In this document: positions 26,101 to 34,499 of the stretch, one piece after another | How the letters are laid out: each line of letters starts with the position of its first letter | Numbering within the stretch: the stretch's first letter is position 1 | DNA from: Sphingopyxis sp. TUF1 | Lineage (GTDB): Bacteria > Pseudomonadota > Alphaproteobacteria > Sphingomonadales > Sphingomonadaceae | Direction of reading: 5' to 3' | DNA: 64,000 bases | Assembly (NCBI RefSeq): GCF_036687315.1 | Contig: NZ_CP144683.1 | Span: 2,984,001 to 3,048,000, forward strand | Notes under the pieces: model-generated | The model's database searches: none | The model's input: the letters and a program-made list of their open reading frames with translations, nothing else | Told to the model about the DNA's origin: nothing | Program-made: the position numbers and the translations under genes

Positions 26101-26595
26101 CTATGCCGCCGGATCAATGCCAAGCAGTTCGACGGTAAACAGCAGGGTCGCGCCGCCGGGGATCGGCCCCTTGCCTTCGGCGCCATAGCCAAGCTGCCAG
26201 GGTATCGCGAGCTCGACCTTATCGCCGACACCCATCAGCGCGACACCTTCCTGCCATCCCTTGATGACACGGTTGAGCGGAAAGCTGGTCGGCTCGCCGC
26301 GACGGATGGAGCTGTCGAACTCGCGCCCGTCGGCAAAGGTGCCGACGTAATGGACGGTGACACGATCGGTTGGCCCGGGACGTGCGCCCGTGCCGTCGCC
26401 AGCGACGCGGCGCCAGCGCAGTCCGCTCGGCGTCACCCGCCAACCATCGGCGCTTTGACGTTCGGCAAGCGCTGCCATTTGCTTGTTGAGCCACGCTGTT
26501 CCGTGAATGAGCGACGTGTCGGCGGGCTGCGCTGACGCCGCGGTAGCTATACCGAGCGCAATTGCCGCGGCGAACAGGTAGTCGGCTTTTGACAT
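26101..26595 (-). CDS. FKBP-type peptidyl-prolyl cis-trans isomerase, exported
   Basis: The 164-residue product has a signal peptide (MSKADYLFAAAIALGIATAASA) and a single FKBP domain: VTVHYVGTFADGREFDSS, FPLNRVIKGWQEGVALMGVGDKVEL and IPWQLGYGAEGKGPIPGGATL, with the usual Tyr, Asp, Trp and Tyr of the proline pocket. It assists folding of periplasmic proteins. The ATG at 26595 has GGGAGA upstream; the longer open frame above it has no signal peptide and is rejected. It converges on the TetR gene. Confidence 0.92.
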   Translation of the reverse strand: MSKADYLFAAAIALGIATAASAQPADTSLIHGTAWLNKQMAALAERQSADGWRVTPSGLRWRRVAGDGTGARPGPTDRVTVHYVGTFADGREFDSSIRRGEPTSFPLNRVIKGWQEGVALMGVGDKVELAIPWQLGYGAEGKGPIPGGATLLFTVELLGIDPAA

Positions 26596-26779
26596 GTGAT
26601 ACGTCTCCCTCGATCGACGTCGCATAAACTCATCGGGTGCCGGATGCGCAACGCGTTTTGCGTCACCAAAATCCGGGGCGAGTCGTCCTGCATGTGCGAT
26701 GAGCGGCTTTTGAGCAGGCATCGAATGGCGCTTGTGTCAGTTTGTCAAAGATTAGCCCGTCCACCCAAGGGAGATTTTT

Positions 26780-27007
26780 ATGAGCATGTTCAAAAAGGCG
26801 GCGATTTCGCTGGCGGCGCTTTCAGTAATTGCGGCTCCCGTGGCTGCTTCGGCAGCGAGCGGCGTTCGCGCCGAATCGGCGACGTCCGGCGCTAGCGAGC
26901 TCGAAGGTAATTCAAGCTGGATTATCGGTCTGCTCGGTCTGCTCGCAGGTATCACTGCGATGGTTCTTATCGCCGATGACGATGATGATGCGCCGGTAAG
27001 CCCGTAA
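26780..27007 (+). CDS. Small exported protein with one membrane helix and acidic tail
   Basis: The 75-residue product starts with MSMFKKAAISLAALSVIAA, a signal peptide ending near AASA, followed by a short Ser/Glu-rich stretch, one hydrophobic helix (about 48-65, WIIGLLGLLAGITAMVLIA) and a DDDDDA tail. The ribosome site AGGGAG is 6 bases upstream. Function is unknown to me. The layout (signal, single helix, acidic end) suggests an inner-membrane or envelope peptide. It stands alone between divergent and unrelated genes. Confidence 0.7.
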   Translation: MSMFKKAAISLAALSVIAAPVAASAASGVRAESATSGASELEGNSSWIIGLLGLLAGITAMVLIADDDDDAPVSP

Positions 27008-27214
27008 CCGATCGTCGCCATCCCATATTCGAAGGCCGATCGCGATGTCGTGGTCGGCCGTTTCGCTTTCGCCGGAGTGAACAGCCGCTCCTTCTTGCGA
27101 CGTTTTGCGACAATTTTCTGATCGTCCGGCACGCGGATGGGACAAATGGGGCTTAAAACTACCTTCATCGAACGCGGGGCACTCCCCGCCGCTTCGCTCG
27201 AAGGAGTTTGACAC

Positions 27215-27814
27215 GTGAATAAAAAAATCAGTCTTTTAACGCTGGGCGCCGCGCTGCTTGCCGTGCCCGTTCTCGCCGCCCCCGGCGATCCGCGGGGCGA
27301 TGCCGATGGCAATGGCACGCTGACGCGCGCCGAGGCCCAGGCCCATGCGACGCAGATGTTCGCGCGAATGGACGCGAACCAGGACGGTAAGCTCGATGCT
27401 GCAGACCGTACCGCCAAGCGCGCCGAGATGCAGGCCAAGATGTTCGAGCGCTTCGACGCCGACAAAGACGGCAATATCAGTCGCGCCGAATGGGATCAGC
27501 ATAGCGCAGATCGCGCCGCGAAGCGTGCTGAGCGCGGCGAAAAGCGCGCTGAGTCCGGCGAGGGCCGTCAAGGCAAGCGCCATGCGATGCGCGGTCAATA
27601 CGGCAAGCGCGGCGGCCATCACGCGATGATGGGCAAGGCCGACACCGACGGCGACAAGGCGATCAGCCAGGCCGAGTTCCAGACCGCTGCGCTGGCGCGC
27701 TTCGACGCCGCCGACGCGAACAAGGACGGGCAGGTGACGGCCGACGAGCGCGCAGCGCAGCGCAACGCCTGGCGCGCCAAGCGCGCGGCCCCTGCGGCTT
27801 CCGCCGGCGAATAA
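27215..27814 (+). CDS. Secreted EF-hand calcium-binding protein
   Basis: The 199-residue product starts with GTG (AAGGAG 8 bases upstream), has a signal peptide (to about residue 22), and shows five EF-hand-like loops: residues 29-40, 53-64, 81-92, 143-154 and 167-178, each with Asp/Asn at alternating ligand positions. Between loops three and four lies a Lys/Arg/Gly/His-rich stretch (about 98-140). It should bind calcium in the periplasm or outside the cell; partner and purpose are unknown. A hairpin at 27898-27925 may end its transcript before the response-regulator gene. Confidence 0.85.
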   Translation: MNKKISLLTLGAALLAVPVLAAPGDPRGDADGNGTLTRAEAQAHATQMFARMDANQDGKLDAADRTAKRAEMQAKMFERFDADKDGNISRAEWDQHSADRAAKRAERGEKRAESGEGRQGKRHAMRGQYGKRGGHHAMMGKADTDGDKAISQAEFQTAALARFDAADANKDGQVTADERAAQRNAWRAKRAAPAASAGE

Positions 27815-27897
27815 ACCATTTGGCAGCGTCGGGCGGCGGCGCAGTGTTTTCTTCCCCCTCCCGGCATTGCCTTTGCCGCCACGCCCTGCCAGCTATC

Positions 27898-27925
27898 GCC
27901 CACCGGTCCTTCGCGGCCGGTGGGC
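27898..27925 (+). terminator. Hairpin between EF-hand gene and two-component operon
   Basis: GCCCACCGG and CCGGTGGGC form a perfect 9-bp stem around a 10-base loop. A TTTT follows only 7 bases later, so it is a weak intrinsic terminator or an attenuator ahead of the response-regulator start. Confidence 0.4.
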
Positions 27926-27956
27926 GAACCAGTTTTCGACGGACGGATGACAAGTG

Positions 27957-28691
27957 ATGACCGATAGCGACCTGCCGCGGATCCTGCTGATCGACGACGA
28001 ACCGTCGATCCGCGAGCCGCTCAGCGAATATCTGACCGCGCAGGGGTTTTCGGTTACCGATGTCGCGAGCGCCGCCGAGGCGCGATCGGTGCTGCGCGCC
28101 AAATCGGTCGATCTGGTCGTCAGCGACATCATGATGCCCGGCGAGGACGGCCTTTCGCTTACGCGTCACCTGCGCGAGACGAGCAGTATCCCCGTGATCC
28201 TGCTGACGGCGCGCGCCGAAGATACCGAACGCATCATCGGGCTGGAGATCGGCGCCGACGATTATGTCGTCAAACCGTTTAATCCACGCGAACTGGTCGC
28301 GCGCATCCGCACCGTGCTGCGCCGTACGCAGCAGGGCGGGCGCGCACTCGACACCGGCGGCACCTGTTATGCCTTCGGCGACTGGGTTCTGCGCGAGGTC
28401 GAGCGCGTTCTGGTCGACAGCGACGGGACCGAAGTCGCGCTGTCGTCGGGCGAATATCACCTGCTCCACGCACTGCTCCGCCACCCGCGACAGGTGATGA
28501 GCCGCGACCGGCTGCTCGACCTGGTGCGCGGGCGCGAAGCCGACATCTTTGACCGCGCGATCGACAATCTGGTTAGCCGCCTGCGCAAGAAGATCGAGGT
28601 CGATCCGGCGCATCCGCAAATCGTCAAGACGGTGTGGGGGGGTGGCTATACGCTCGCATGCGAAGTCAAACGCCTGGACCCCTCGACATGA
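27957..28691 (+). CDS. OmpR-family response regulator
   Basis: The 244-residue protein has a receiver domain with the acidic pair in LLIDDEPS, phosphoacceptor Asp57 (LVVSDIMMPG), the Thr in VILLTARAED and the Lys in DYVVKPFNP. It is followed by an OmpR-type winged-helix DNA-binding domain (VALSSGEYHLLHALLRHP, FDRAIDNLVSRLRKKIE, VKTVWGGGYTL). The ATG at 27957 overlaps a possible GTG one codon upstream; the product differs by one residue. It is coupled to the kinase gene by an ATGA overlap. Target genes are not evident; OmpR-type systems often control envelope or porin functions. Confidence 0.94.
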   Translation: MTDSDLPRILLIDDEPSIREPLSEYLTAQGFSVTDVASAAEARSVLRAKSVDLVVSDIMMPGEDGLSLTRHLRETSSIPVILLTARAEDTERIIGLEIGADDYVVKPFNPRELVARIRTVLRRTQQGGRALDTGGTCYAFGDWVLREVERVLVDSDGTEVALSSGEYHLLHALLRHPRQVMSRDRLLDLVRGREADIFDRAIDNLVSRLRKKIEVDPAHPQIVKTVWGGGYTLACEVKRLDPST

Positions 28692-30034
28692 AGCTCCGCC
28701 TCTGGCCCCGCAGCCTTATCGGGCAATTGGTATTCGCGGTCGCGGTGATGCTGTTCGTTGCGCAGGCCGTCAATTTCGCTCTGCTCGCGCGCGGGCAGAA
28801 ACAGCAGGCGCTGGCGCATGGCGGCGGCATGGCGGTCGCGCGGATCATCGACGCGATCGACCGCCAGGGGCGCGGACGTAGCGAGACATTATCCGACCGC
28901 GCCGACGATCCGCGCCGCGGTCGCATCCCGAAGCTATGGGTCGGAGACACCGTGCCGCCCGTTCCCGAACGGGCGGTTGCGATGCCGGAACTGGCGGACT
29001 ATGTGCAAAGCCTGCTTGTCGAAGCGGAGATTCGAACACAGGGCGTGACGGCCTGGGCCCTGCCGCAACGACCCCGCCTGGGCCGCACGCGGCTGCCCGG
29101 ACGCACGGTGCTGGTCGTCGCCGAAGTCGATGGACGCTTTTACGGGGTGCGGAGCCGGGTCGCATCGAGCGGCGGCCGGTTGCAGGGTTTTCTGGTCTGG
29201 CAGACGCTCTCGCTCTATCTGTTGCTGCTCATCCCGATCATGGTGATCGCGTGGCGCGTCGCGGCGCCGCTCCGCGACCTGACGCGCGCGGCGCGCGCCA
29301 ACCCGGCGCAGCGAGAAACCGTGCCGCTTGAAGCGGCCGGGCCGTCGGACGTGCGCGACCTGATCGCCGCCTTTAACGCCTATCGTGAGCGGATCACGGC
29401 GATGCTGTCGGACAAGGACCGGATGCTCGGCGCGGTGGGCCATGACCTTCGCACCCCGCTTGCCAGCCTGCGCGTGCGCGTCGAGCAGGTCGACGATGAC
29501 CGGTTGCGCGAAAAGATGATCGCCAGCATCGACGAGATGACTGCGATGCTGACCGACATATTGGCGCTGGCGCGGTCGGGCGCCGGAACCGAAGCGGCCG
29601 AGGCGGTTTCGCTACGCCAGCTGGTGGGCGAACTGGCTGCCGATTATCGCGAGAGCGGCAAGGATGTCGCGGCGGGACCGCTTGTCGAGGCGGTGGTGCG
29701 GGCGAGACCGATGCTGCTGAAACGCGCGATCCGCAACCTCGTCGACAATGCCGTGTCCTATGGAACGCGCGCGCGGCTGTCGGTGGCGGTCGAGGGCGGT
29801 GAGGCGCGGATCATCGTGTCGGACGATGGTCCCGGCCTGACCGACGAGCAGATCCGCACACTGGTGGAACCCTTTGCGCGCGGCGAGCAGTCGCGCAACC
29901 GCGCGACCGGCGGTGCGGGGCTGGGCCTGTCGATCGCACGCGAGATCGCCGAGGGCGAGGGCGGCACGCTGACGCTTGCCAATCGCGCGGGCGGCGGGCT
30001 CGATGCGGTGATCGCGTTGCCGGTTCGAGTATAG
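28688..30034 (+). CDS. Membrane sensor histidine kinase, EnvZ-like
   Basis: The 448-residue kinase has two membrane helices (about 10-33 and 170-190) around a periplasmic domain of about 135 residues, a HAMP domain (RVAAPLRDLTRAARAN), the H-box with His252 (GHDLRTPLASL), and ATPase boxes RNLVDNAVSYG (N), DDGPGL (G1) and GGAGLGLSIARE (G2). The periplasmic part is rich in Arg/Pro and has no recognised sensor fold. It forms a pair with the upstream response regulator (ATGA overlap). Signal unknown. Confidence 0.94.
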   Translation: MKLRLWPRSLIGQLVFAVAVMLFVAQAVNFALLARGQKQQALAHGGGMAVARIIDAIDRQGRGRSETLSDRADDPRRGRIPKLWVGDTVPPVPERAVAMPELADYVQSLLVEAEIRTQGVTAWALPQRPRLGRTRLPGRTVLVVAEVDGRFYGVRSRVASSGGRLQGFLVWQTLSLYLLLLIPIMVIAWRVAAPLRDLTRAARANPAQRETVPLEAAGPSDVRDLIAAFNAYRERITAMLSDKDRMLGAVGHDLRTPLASLRVRVEQVDDDRLREKMIASIDEMTAMLTDILALARSGAGTEAAEAVSLRQLVGELAADYRESGKDVAAGPLVEAVVRARPMLLKRAIRNLVDNAVSYGTRARLSVAVEGGEARIIVSDDGPGLTDEQIRTLVEPFARGEQSRNRATGGAGLGLSIAREIAEGEGGTLTLANRAGGGLDAVIALPVRV

Positions 30035-30473
30035 CAGTCTTCGGTCATGCCGGCCGTTCCAAAGTTCAGGAAAAGTCAGCCTTACGCGGCGGCCAGTTTG
30101 GCGCAGAGGCCGCGAAATCGCTTCAACGGTCAGTAAAGGTCAGCCTTACGCGGCCGCCGATTTGCGCCCTGGTGCCTCCACACATCCCCAACCCTGGCAG
30201 CGACATTTTTGTCTATTTATTGAAAGAGCCGAGATGGAGGCTGGCACAGCCGGGCCATGTAGGACAGCATTTTTTGCAGCGGATTTCTGGCTTACGGTGG
30301 AAAGCGGACACTAGGCTCAGCAGTCGCCTCCGGCATCGACGACCGTTCCGTTGATATGCCTTCCCGCACCTCGTCTATACGTCACCATTAACCATTTTTG
30401 CTTAGCCGAGAAACAATGAACTAGTAATGAAAACGGGCTTCTCTACGAGGGCGGTCTTTCATAGGGATTGTGC
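30035..30473. other. Gene-poor 440-bp stretch with a direct repeat, border of an AT-richer islet
   Basis: No convincing gene. The first part holds two copies of a 16-bp sequence (30075 and 30139); the rest grows AT-richer towards the glycosyltransferase start. A 60-codon frame at 30172 has no ribosome site and no family features. The stretch looks like a junction left by gain or loss of DNA. Confidence 0.5.
30075..30154. repeat. 64-bp-spaced direct repeat
   Basis: GTCAGCCTTACGCGGC occurs at 30075-30090 and 30139-30154 within partly similar flanks. Read on the minus strand, the copies resemble two C-terminal ends, AKLAAA-stop and RKSAAA-stop, as if the 3' ends of two lost or moved genes remain. 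Confidence 0.6.
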
Positions 30474-31574
30474 ATGCATATAGTTTTCACGATTGCCGGA
30501 CTTGGCGCCGGCGGGGCCGAACGTGTCCTACAGTTGATTACGGCGGACTGGGTACTTGATCGTCAAATCACGATAGTGTCTTTCGATGCACCAACTGATC
30601 CAATTTTTCATCCCTTTGATTCGAGTGTAAATTTTGTCCGACTAAATATCCCGGCGGCTAAGGCAGGATTGCTCAGCCAGGTTTTCACAACACTTCGACG
30701 TATCATAGCACTTCGTCGAACGGTCAAAAAACTAGATCCAGATGTGGTGATTTCTTTTCTGACTAAAATAAATGTCATATCTCTTATTGCGTGTCTTGGT
30801 ACCAAATATCGCGTGATAATTTCGGAACGAAATAATCCGAAAATGCAGAAGGCTCATGGAAGTTGGAATTTTCTTCTCTCGTGTCTTCAATGGCGCGCCT
30901 CAGCGATAGTGATGCAAACCCGACGTAGTTTGGAAGTTCTTTCGGGCAAGACGCGTGAACGTGCGTGCGTCATCGGAAATCCGGTTGAGCGGCTGGCAAG
31001 GCCTCTCGCGAAGCGCGGCCCGCCGGTTCTAGTCGCTGTAGGCAGGCTCACGCCGCAGAAAGGTTTTGACCTATTGATTGAAGCCTTTGCGGCGATCGCG
31101 CCCTTGCATCCCGATTGGACATTGCGCATTTGGGGCGAGGGCGAGTTGCGGCAGCAGCTACAGCTTCAAATTCAACGCCTTGGTCTTTCGGACAGAATTG
31201 AATTGCCGGGGAAGAGTAAAGACCCGGCAGCATGGATTGCGGGCGCCGATGCGTTCGTGTTCCCTTCACGTTACGAAGGTTTCGGGAACGCCCTTGCCGA
31301 AGCTGCAGGGGCTGGCCTTGCCGTCGTGTCGTTTGATTGTCCGTTCGGGCCTTCTGATATTATCGACCATGACCGAACGGGTCTTCTCGTTCCGGCTGGG
31401 AATGTGGAGGCGTTATCATCGGCGCTCGACCGCGTGATGGCGGATGAAGACTTGCGCAGAAATCTGGGTGCAGCCGCGCGCGCCGACATTCAGCGGTTTG
31501 CGCCCGATAAAATTATTGCGAAATGGGACGCCTTGTTGGACCGAGTGCTCGAGGACTCTTCTGGCGCTAGGTGA
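30474..31574 (+). CDS. Glycosyltransferase family 4 (exopolysaccharide or lipopolysaccharide type)
   Basis: The 366-residue GT-B enzyme starts MHIVFTIAGLGAGGAERVL, the glycine-rich acceptor-side start of GT4 proteins. Its C-terminal half has VAVGRLTPQKGFDLLIEAF, FVFPSRYEGFGNALAEAAGAG (the EX7E-type sugar-nucleotide site) and IIDHDRTGLLVP. The ATG at 30474 is 7 bases after AGGG. Codon use is clearly more A/T-rich than in the neighbours (runs such as AAAATTTTC-type codons in the first half), and it stands alone between a kinase and a thioesterase gene. It is probably acquired and likely adds one sugar to a surface glycan. Confidence 0.9.
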   Translation: MHIVFTIAGLGAGGAERVLQLITADWVLDRQITIVSFDAPTDPIFHPFDSSVNFVRLNIPAAKAGLLSQVFTTLRRIIALRRTVKKLDPDVVISFLTKINVISLIACLGTKYRVIISERNNPKMQKAHGSWNFLLSCLQWRASAIVMQTRRSLEVLSGKTRERACVIGNPVERLARPLAKRGPPVLVAVGRLTPQKGFDLLIEAFAAIAPLHPDWTLRIWGEGELRQQLQLQIQRLGLSDRIELPGKSKDPAAWIAGADAFVFPSRYEGFGNALAEAAGAGLAVVSFDCPFGPSDIIDHDRTGLLVPAGNVEALSSALDRVMADEDLRRNLGAAARADIQRFAPDKIIAKWDALLDRVLEDSSGAR

Positions 31575-31719
31575 ACCGCACTTGGGAAAAAAGACACCCG
31601 GTTTCAGCGAAATATGATGCAGTGCAATTGAGGTGACCTGAAACCATGACCGCGTCCGAGACGTTTTACTGAAAGCGTCGCGCCGCCTCCACCAATCGCT
31701 ACATTCGCAAACGTTCCAA

Positions 31720-32526
31720 TCAGACGTAGATTGCAATCGCCTGGCTCCCGCTCAGAATCGGCTCGCCCGCGCGGTTCCACAGCATCATGTCCTGCACCGA
31801 CAGGCCGTGGCGCGCATAGCCGGTCCTTGCCGAGAGCAGCCACCAGCCGTCGTCGGTTGTCGGCGCGGCGGTCAGCATGTTGACCGTCCAGTTCATCGAG
31901 CTGATCGGTCCGAACTCGCTGAACAGCGCCATCGCGGCAGGGGGCAGCGCGTCGCCCATCGCCAGCAGTGCGACCGCGGGATGGCATACGGGTTCTTCGA
32001 CGAAGCGCACCCAGGTCAGATATTCGCCGATCTCCTTTTTCCACGCAAAACGCGGCCCCGTTGTCGGGCGCATGTCGAAATGGCGCGTGAAGGCCGGGCG
32101 CGCGCGATGTTCGGGCACGGGCGCCAGCGTTTCGGGGTCGGGCGCGGCGGGCATCGCCAGCCGATCATGGTCGACATGGCTCGATCGGTCGGGCGAGAAG
32201 GCAAAGACTGCGGCGGTGCCGAATCCCATGTCGCTCGATACGCCGGCGTCGATAAACAGCGAGGATTTCGACTGGCGCAGCACGCGCGTTTCGACCGTGC
32301 AGTCGCCGCCCACGGGGCCGACGAAACTGATCTGCGCATAGCGGAGCGGCACGTCGGTCGGGTGGAGCGTCATCGTGCCCGCGAGCGCGACCGCCGAGCT
32401 GATTCCGCCATAGGCGGTGCGGCCCTGCATCCAGCCGTCGTCGATATGCGCCTTGGCCGCGCCGTCTTCGGTGCGCAGCGTCGAAAGCAGCGCGTCGAGC
32501 GCGCTGGGAGAGGTTTCAGCGGTCAT
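31720..32526 (-). CDS. Acyl-CoA thioesterase, TesB-like double hot-dog family
   Basis: The 268-residue protein reads as a two-hot-dog acyl-CoA thioesterase (TesB/YciA superfamily): WMQGRTAYGGISSAVALAGT in the first fold, LRYAQISFVGPVGGDCTVETRVLRQ, and a second fold with SSMNWTVNMLTAAP and WWLLSARTGYARHGLSVQDMMLWNRAG. It would hydrolyse an acyl-CoA to acid and CoA in the cytoplasm. The gene is downstream of the saccharopine dehydrogenase-like gene on the same strand, with a palindromic repeat between them. The exact acyl chain is unknown. Confidence 0.85.
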   Translation of the reverse strand: MTAETSPSALDALLSTLRTEDGAAKAHIDDGWMQGRTAYGGISSAVALAGTMTLHPTDVPLRYAQISFVGPVGGDCTVETRVLRQSKSSLFIDAGVSSDMGFGTAAVFAFSPDRSSHVDHDRLAMPAAPDPETLAPVPEHRARPAFTRHFDMRPTTGPRFAWKKEIGEYLTWVRFVEEPVCHPAVALLAMGDALPPAAMALFSEFGPISSMNWTVNMLTAAPTTDDGWWLLSARTGYARHGLSVQDMMLWNRAGEPILSGSQAIAIYV

Positions 32527-32560
32527 TGGGCTCTGTTCTCTTCATTCGATCCAGCAAATC

Positions 32561-32648
32561 CGCTCGCCCTGAGCTTGTCGAAGGGCCGTCCTCTTTTCTT
32601 CCGGCCCCGTGACGAAGAACGGTGCTTCGACAGGCTCAGCACAAACGG
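32561..32648. repeat. Interspersed palindromic repeat, type A, copy 1
   Basis: CGCTCGCCCTGAGCTTGTCG on the left and an inverted arm CTTCGACAGGCTCAGCACAA on the right can pair over about 14 bp (TGAGC.TGTCGAAG). Two further copies occur at 48314 and 54977. This kind of element is common between genes in sphingomonads. Confidence 0.85.
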
Positions 32649-32656
32649 ACGAGGGG

Positions 32657-33826
32657 TTAGCTTTCGATCTGAAAGGTCAGGCCGGCATTGGCGGTCAGCC
32701 GGCCGATCAGCGCCTGACCAAGTAGCGCGCCCGGCGTCCACACGCCGCCTGCGCCCTTGTTTTCGAGCAACGCCATGCCCGTTTCGGCGAGCATCTTCGA
32801 CGTCGAGCCGTAGCCGGGGTCGCGGTCGCCCTGAATGCTCGCGCGCACCGTCGTCCCGTCCGGATATTCGCCGATGAAGAGGATGTCGTAGAAGCCGTTT
32901 TCGCGCTCCTCCTTGCTAGGGCCCTCACCGGGCTGCAACTTGGAATCGCCGAACGGGTTGGCCTTGGCCATGGCTTCGGCCATCGCCTTGCCGGCATCGC
33001 CGATCGTCGTCATCACCATCTCGTCATAGACGAGGTCGGCGCCCCATTGGTGGCCGAGCAGGAAATTGGTGCGATGGACGTTCTTGGTGTTGATCGGCGC
33101 CATGATGAAGGGGGCGGTCCAGGTGCCGGTGGCGCCGTCATATTCGGGGATCAGCCCGGTTGGTTGCGAGGGCCCCTCGAAGCCGGGGGTCAGCGCGAAG
33201 GAGGATTGGAGCAGCATCGCGAGCGAGGGCTTTTTGGCGACGGCTTTCAGCGTTTCGGTGAGGCTTGCGATCGTGCCGCCCGACGCACCGCCCGCCATCT
33301 TGCGCACGCGACCCTTGACGCGCGGCGCGGGCTTGCCGTGGCGGCGCACCGCTTCCGCCTGCAAAAACAGCACGCCAAGGTCGAACGGAATCGAATCGAA
33401 ACCGCACGAAAAAGTGATCCGCGCGCCCGACATCTTTGCGGCGGCTTCGTGCGTGTCGATCATCTCGCGCATCCAGCCGGGCTCGCCGCACAGGTCGGCA
33501 TAGGCGGTGCCGGCGCGGACGCAGGCGGCGACGAGGTCGCTGCCGTAAAGCTGATAGGGGCCGACGGTGGTGAGGATGACCGTGGCGCGCGCCGCCATCG
33601 CGTCGAGGCTCGCGGGATCGCTCGCGTCGGCGACGACCAGCGGCGTGTCGGCATCGGCGCCGATCAGGTCGCGCACCTCGGCGAGCTTGGCAAGGCTACG
33701 CCCCGCCATCGCCCATTTGGGGGCATCGGCGCGGCCGCGATAATGCTGCGCCAGATATTCGGCGACGAGGCGCCCGGTGAAACCCGTTGCGCCATAGACG
33801 ATGATGTCGAACTCGCGGCTGGCCAT
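32657..33826 (-). CDS. Saccharopine dehydrogenase-like / trans-acting enoyl reductase family oxidoreductase
   Basis: The 389-residue protein starts with a Rossmann dinucleotide site (IIVYGATGFTGRLVAEYL) followed by WAMAGRSLAKL and TTVGPYQLYG, then GFDSIPFDLGVLF. This is the pattern of the short saccharopine dehydrogenase-like family that includes the trans-acting enoyl reductases of mycobacterial lipid synthesis. GGGAGG lies 5 bases before the ATG. Upstream is a TTACGT-AA-ACGTAA palindrome. With the thioesterase it could act in lipid or acyl-CoA metabolism; the true substrate is unknown. Confidence 0.82.
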   Translation of the reverse strand: MASREFDIIVYGATGFTGRLVAEYLAQHYRGRADAPKWAMAGRSLAKLAEVRDLIGADADTPLVVADASDPASLDAMAARATVILTTVGPYQLYGSDLVAACVRAGTAYADLCGEPGWMREMIDTHEAAAKMSGARITFSCGFDSIPFDLGVLFLQAEAVRRHGKPAPRVKGRVRKMAGGASGGTIASLTETLKAVAKKPSLAMLLQSSFALTPGFEGPSQPTGLIPEYDGATGTWTAPFIMAPINTKNVHRTNFLLGHQWGADLVYDEMVMTTIGDAGKAMAEAMAKANPFGDSKLQPGEGPSKEERENGFYDILFIGEYPDGTTVRASIQGDRDPGYGSTSKMLAETGMALLENKGAGGVWTPGALLGQALIGRLTANAGLTFQIES

Positions 33827-33837
33827 GCTAGCCTCCC

Positions 33838-33853
33838 TTTACGTAAACGTAAG
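33838..33853. promoter_or_regulatory. TTACGT-ACGTAA palindrome upstream of the oxidoreductase gene
   Basis: TTTACGTAAACGTAAG contains perfect TTACGT/ACGTAA arms with a 2-bp spacer, 12 bp upstream of the start codon. It resembles the 16-bp sites described for MerR-family regulators of branched-chain amino-acid and fatty-acid degradation (LiuR type). This is a likeness, not proof. Confidence 0.5.
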
Positions 33854-33895
33854 GAGAGGCTAGCGCAGCCTGCGCGCGATGCCAAGCGCCAAGCG

Positions 33896-34411
33896 TCAGC
33901 GGCGCCAGAAGGGCCGCTTCTTGACTACGACCGGCTCGCCGACAACGGCTTCGGCACGTCCTTCGGCTCGCGCAGCACGCACTTCAGCCGCGGTAGCGCG
34001 CAGCTGCGCGTCGCGGGCGGCGAGTTCGTCGCGGCGGCGCTGGCGCAGCGCATCATAGCTCCAGCGCGTGTGACCATATCCGAACAGGCAGAGGAGGCCA
34101 CCGGCAATCGCCAGGTTCTTCATCGCCGCCATGGCCTGTACCGGGTCGGTGAATTCGCGGTGAAAGAACAGAATCGTTGCAAGCACGAAGCCCGCGAGCA
34201 GGACCGACCACAGCCGCACCGCGATGCCGAGTGCGATGCACACGCCGGCGATCAGTTCGAACAGGCCGGTCGGAATGGCCAGACCGGAAGGAAGGCCGGT
34301 GGCGGTGATCATCGCATCGGTATTATTGACGTGGATCAGCTTGTTGATCCCCGAAACGATAAAAATCAGCGAGATGAAAAGGCGCCCGATAAAGACCGCG
34401 ATCATCGACAT
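33896..34411 (-). CDS. DoxX-family membrane protein
   Basis: The 171-residue protein has four hydrophobic helices with the DoxX pattern: FIGRLFISLIFIVSGINKL, GLFELIAGVCIALG, LLAGFVLATILFFH and NLAIAGGLLCLFGYG. A basic, arginine/alanine-rich cytoplasmic tail of about 55 residues ends in KKRPFWRR and probably forms a helix. GGAGG stands 7 bases before the ATG at 34411; the longer upstream frame is not membrane-like and is rejected. DoxX proteins are linked to redox or thiosulfate-related processes but have no single known function. Confidence 0.88.
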   Translation of the reverse strand: MSMIAVFIGRLFISLIFIVSGINKLIHVNNTDAMITATGLPSGLAIPTGLFELIAGVCIALGIAVRLWSVLLAGFVLATILFFHREFTDPVQAMAAMKNLAIAGGLLCLFGYGHTRWSYDALRQRRRDELAARDAQLRATAAEVRAARAEGRAEAVVGEPVVVKKRPFWRR

Positions 34412-34499
34412 GCGTCGTCCTCCAAACGATGCCCCCGCCGCTTGTGCAAAGAGGACGCTTGGGAGGACGACTGGTTCCTGACGGTGCCCCGACGACCGG

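Noticed and set aside
26596..26721. N-terminal extension of the FKBP protein by 42 residues
   Set aside because: It would place the signal peptide in the middle of the protein; a good ribosome site precedes the internal ATG.
30172..30354. A 60-codon frame in the spacer before the glycosyltransferase
   Set aside because: No ribosome site, no conserved features, and it lies in a composition border region.
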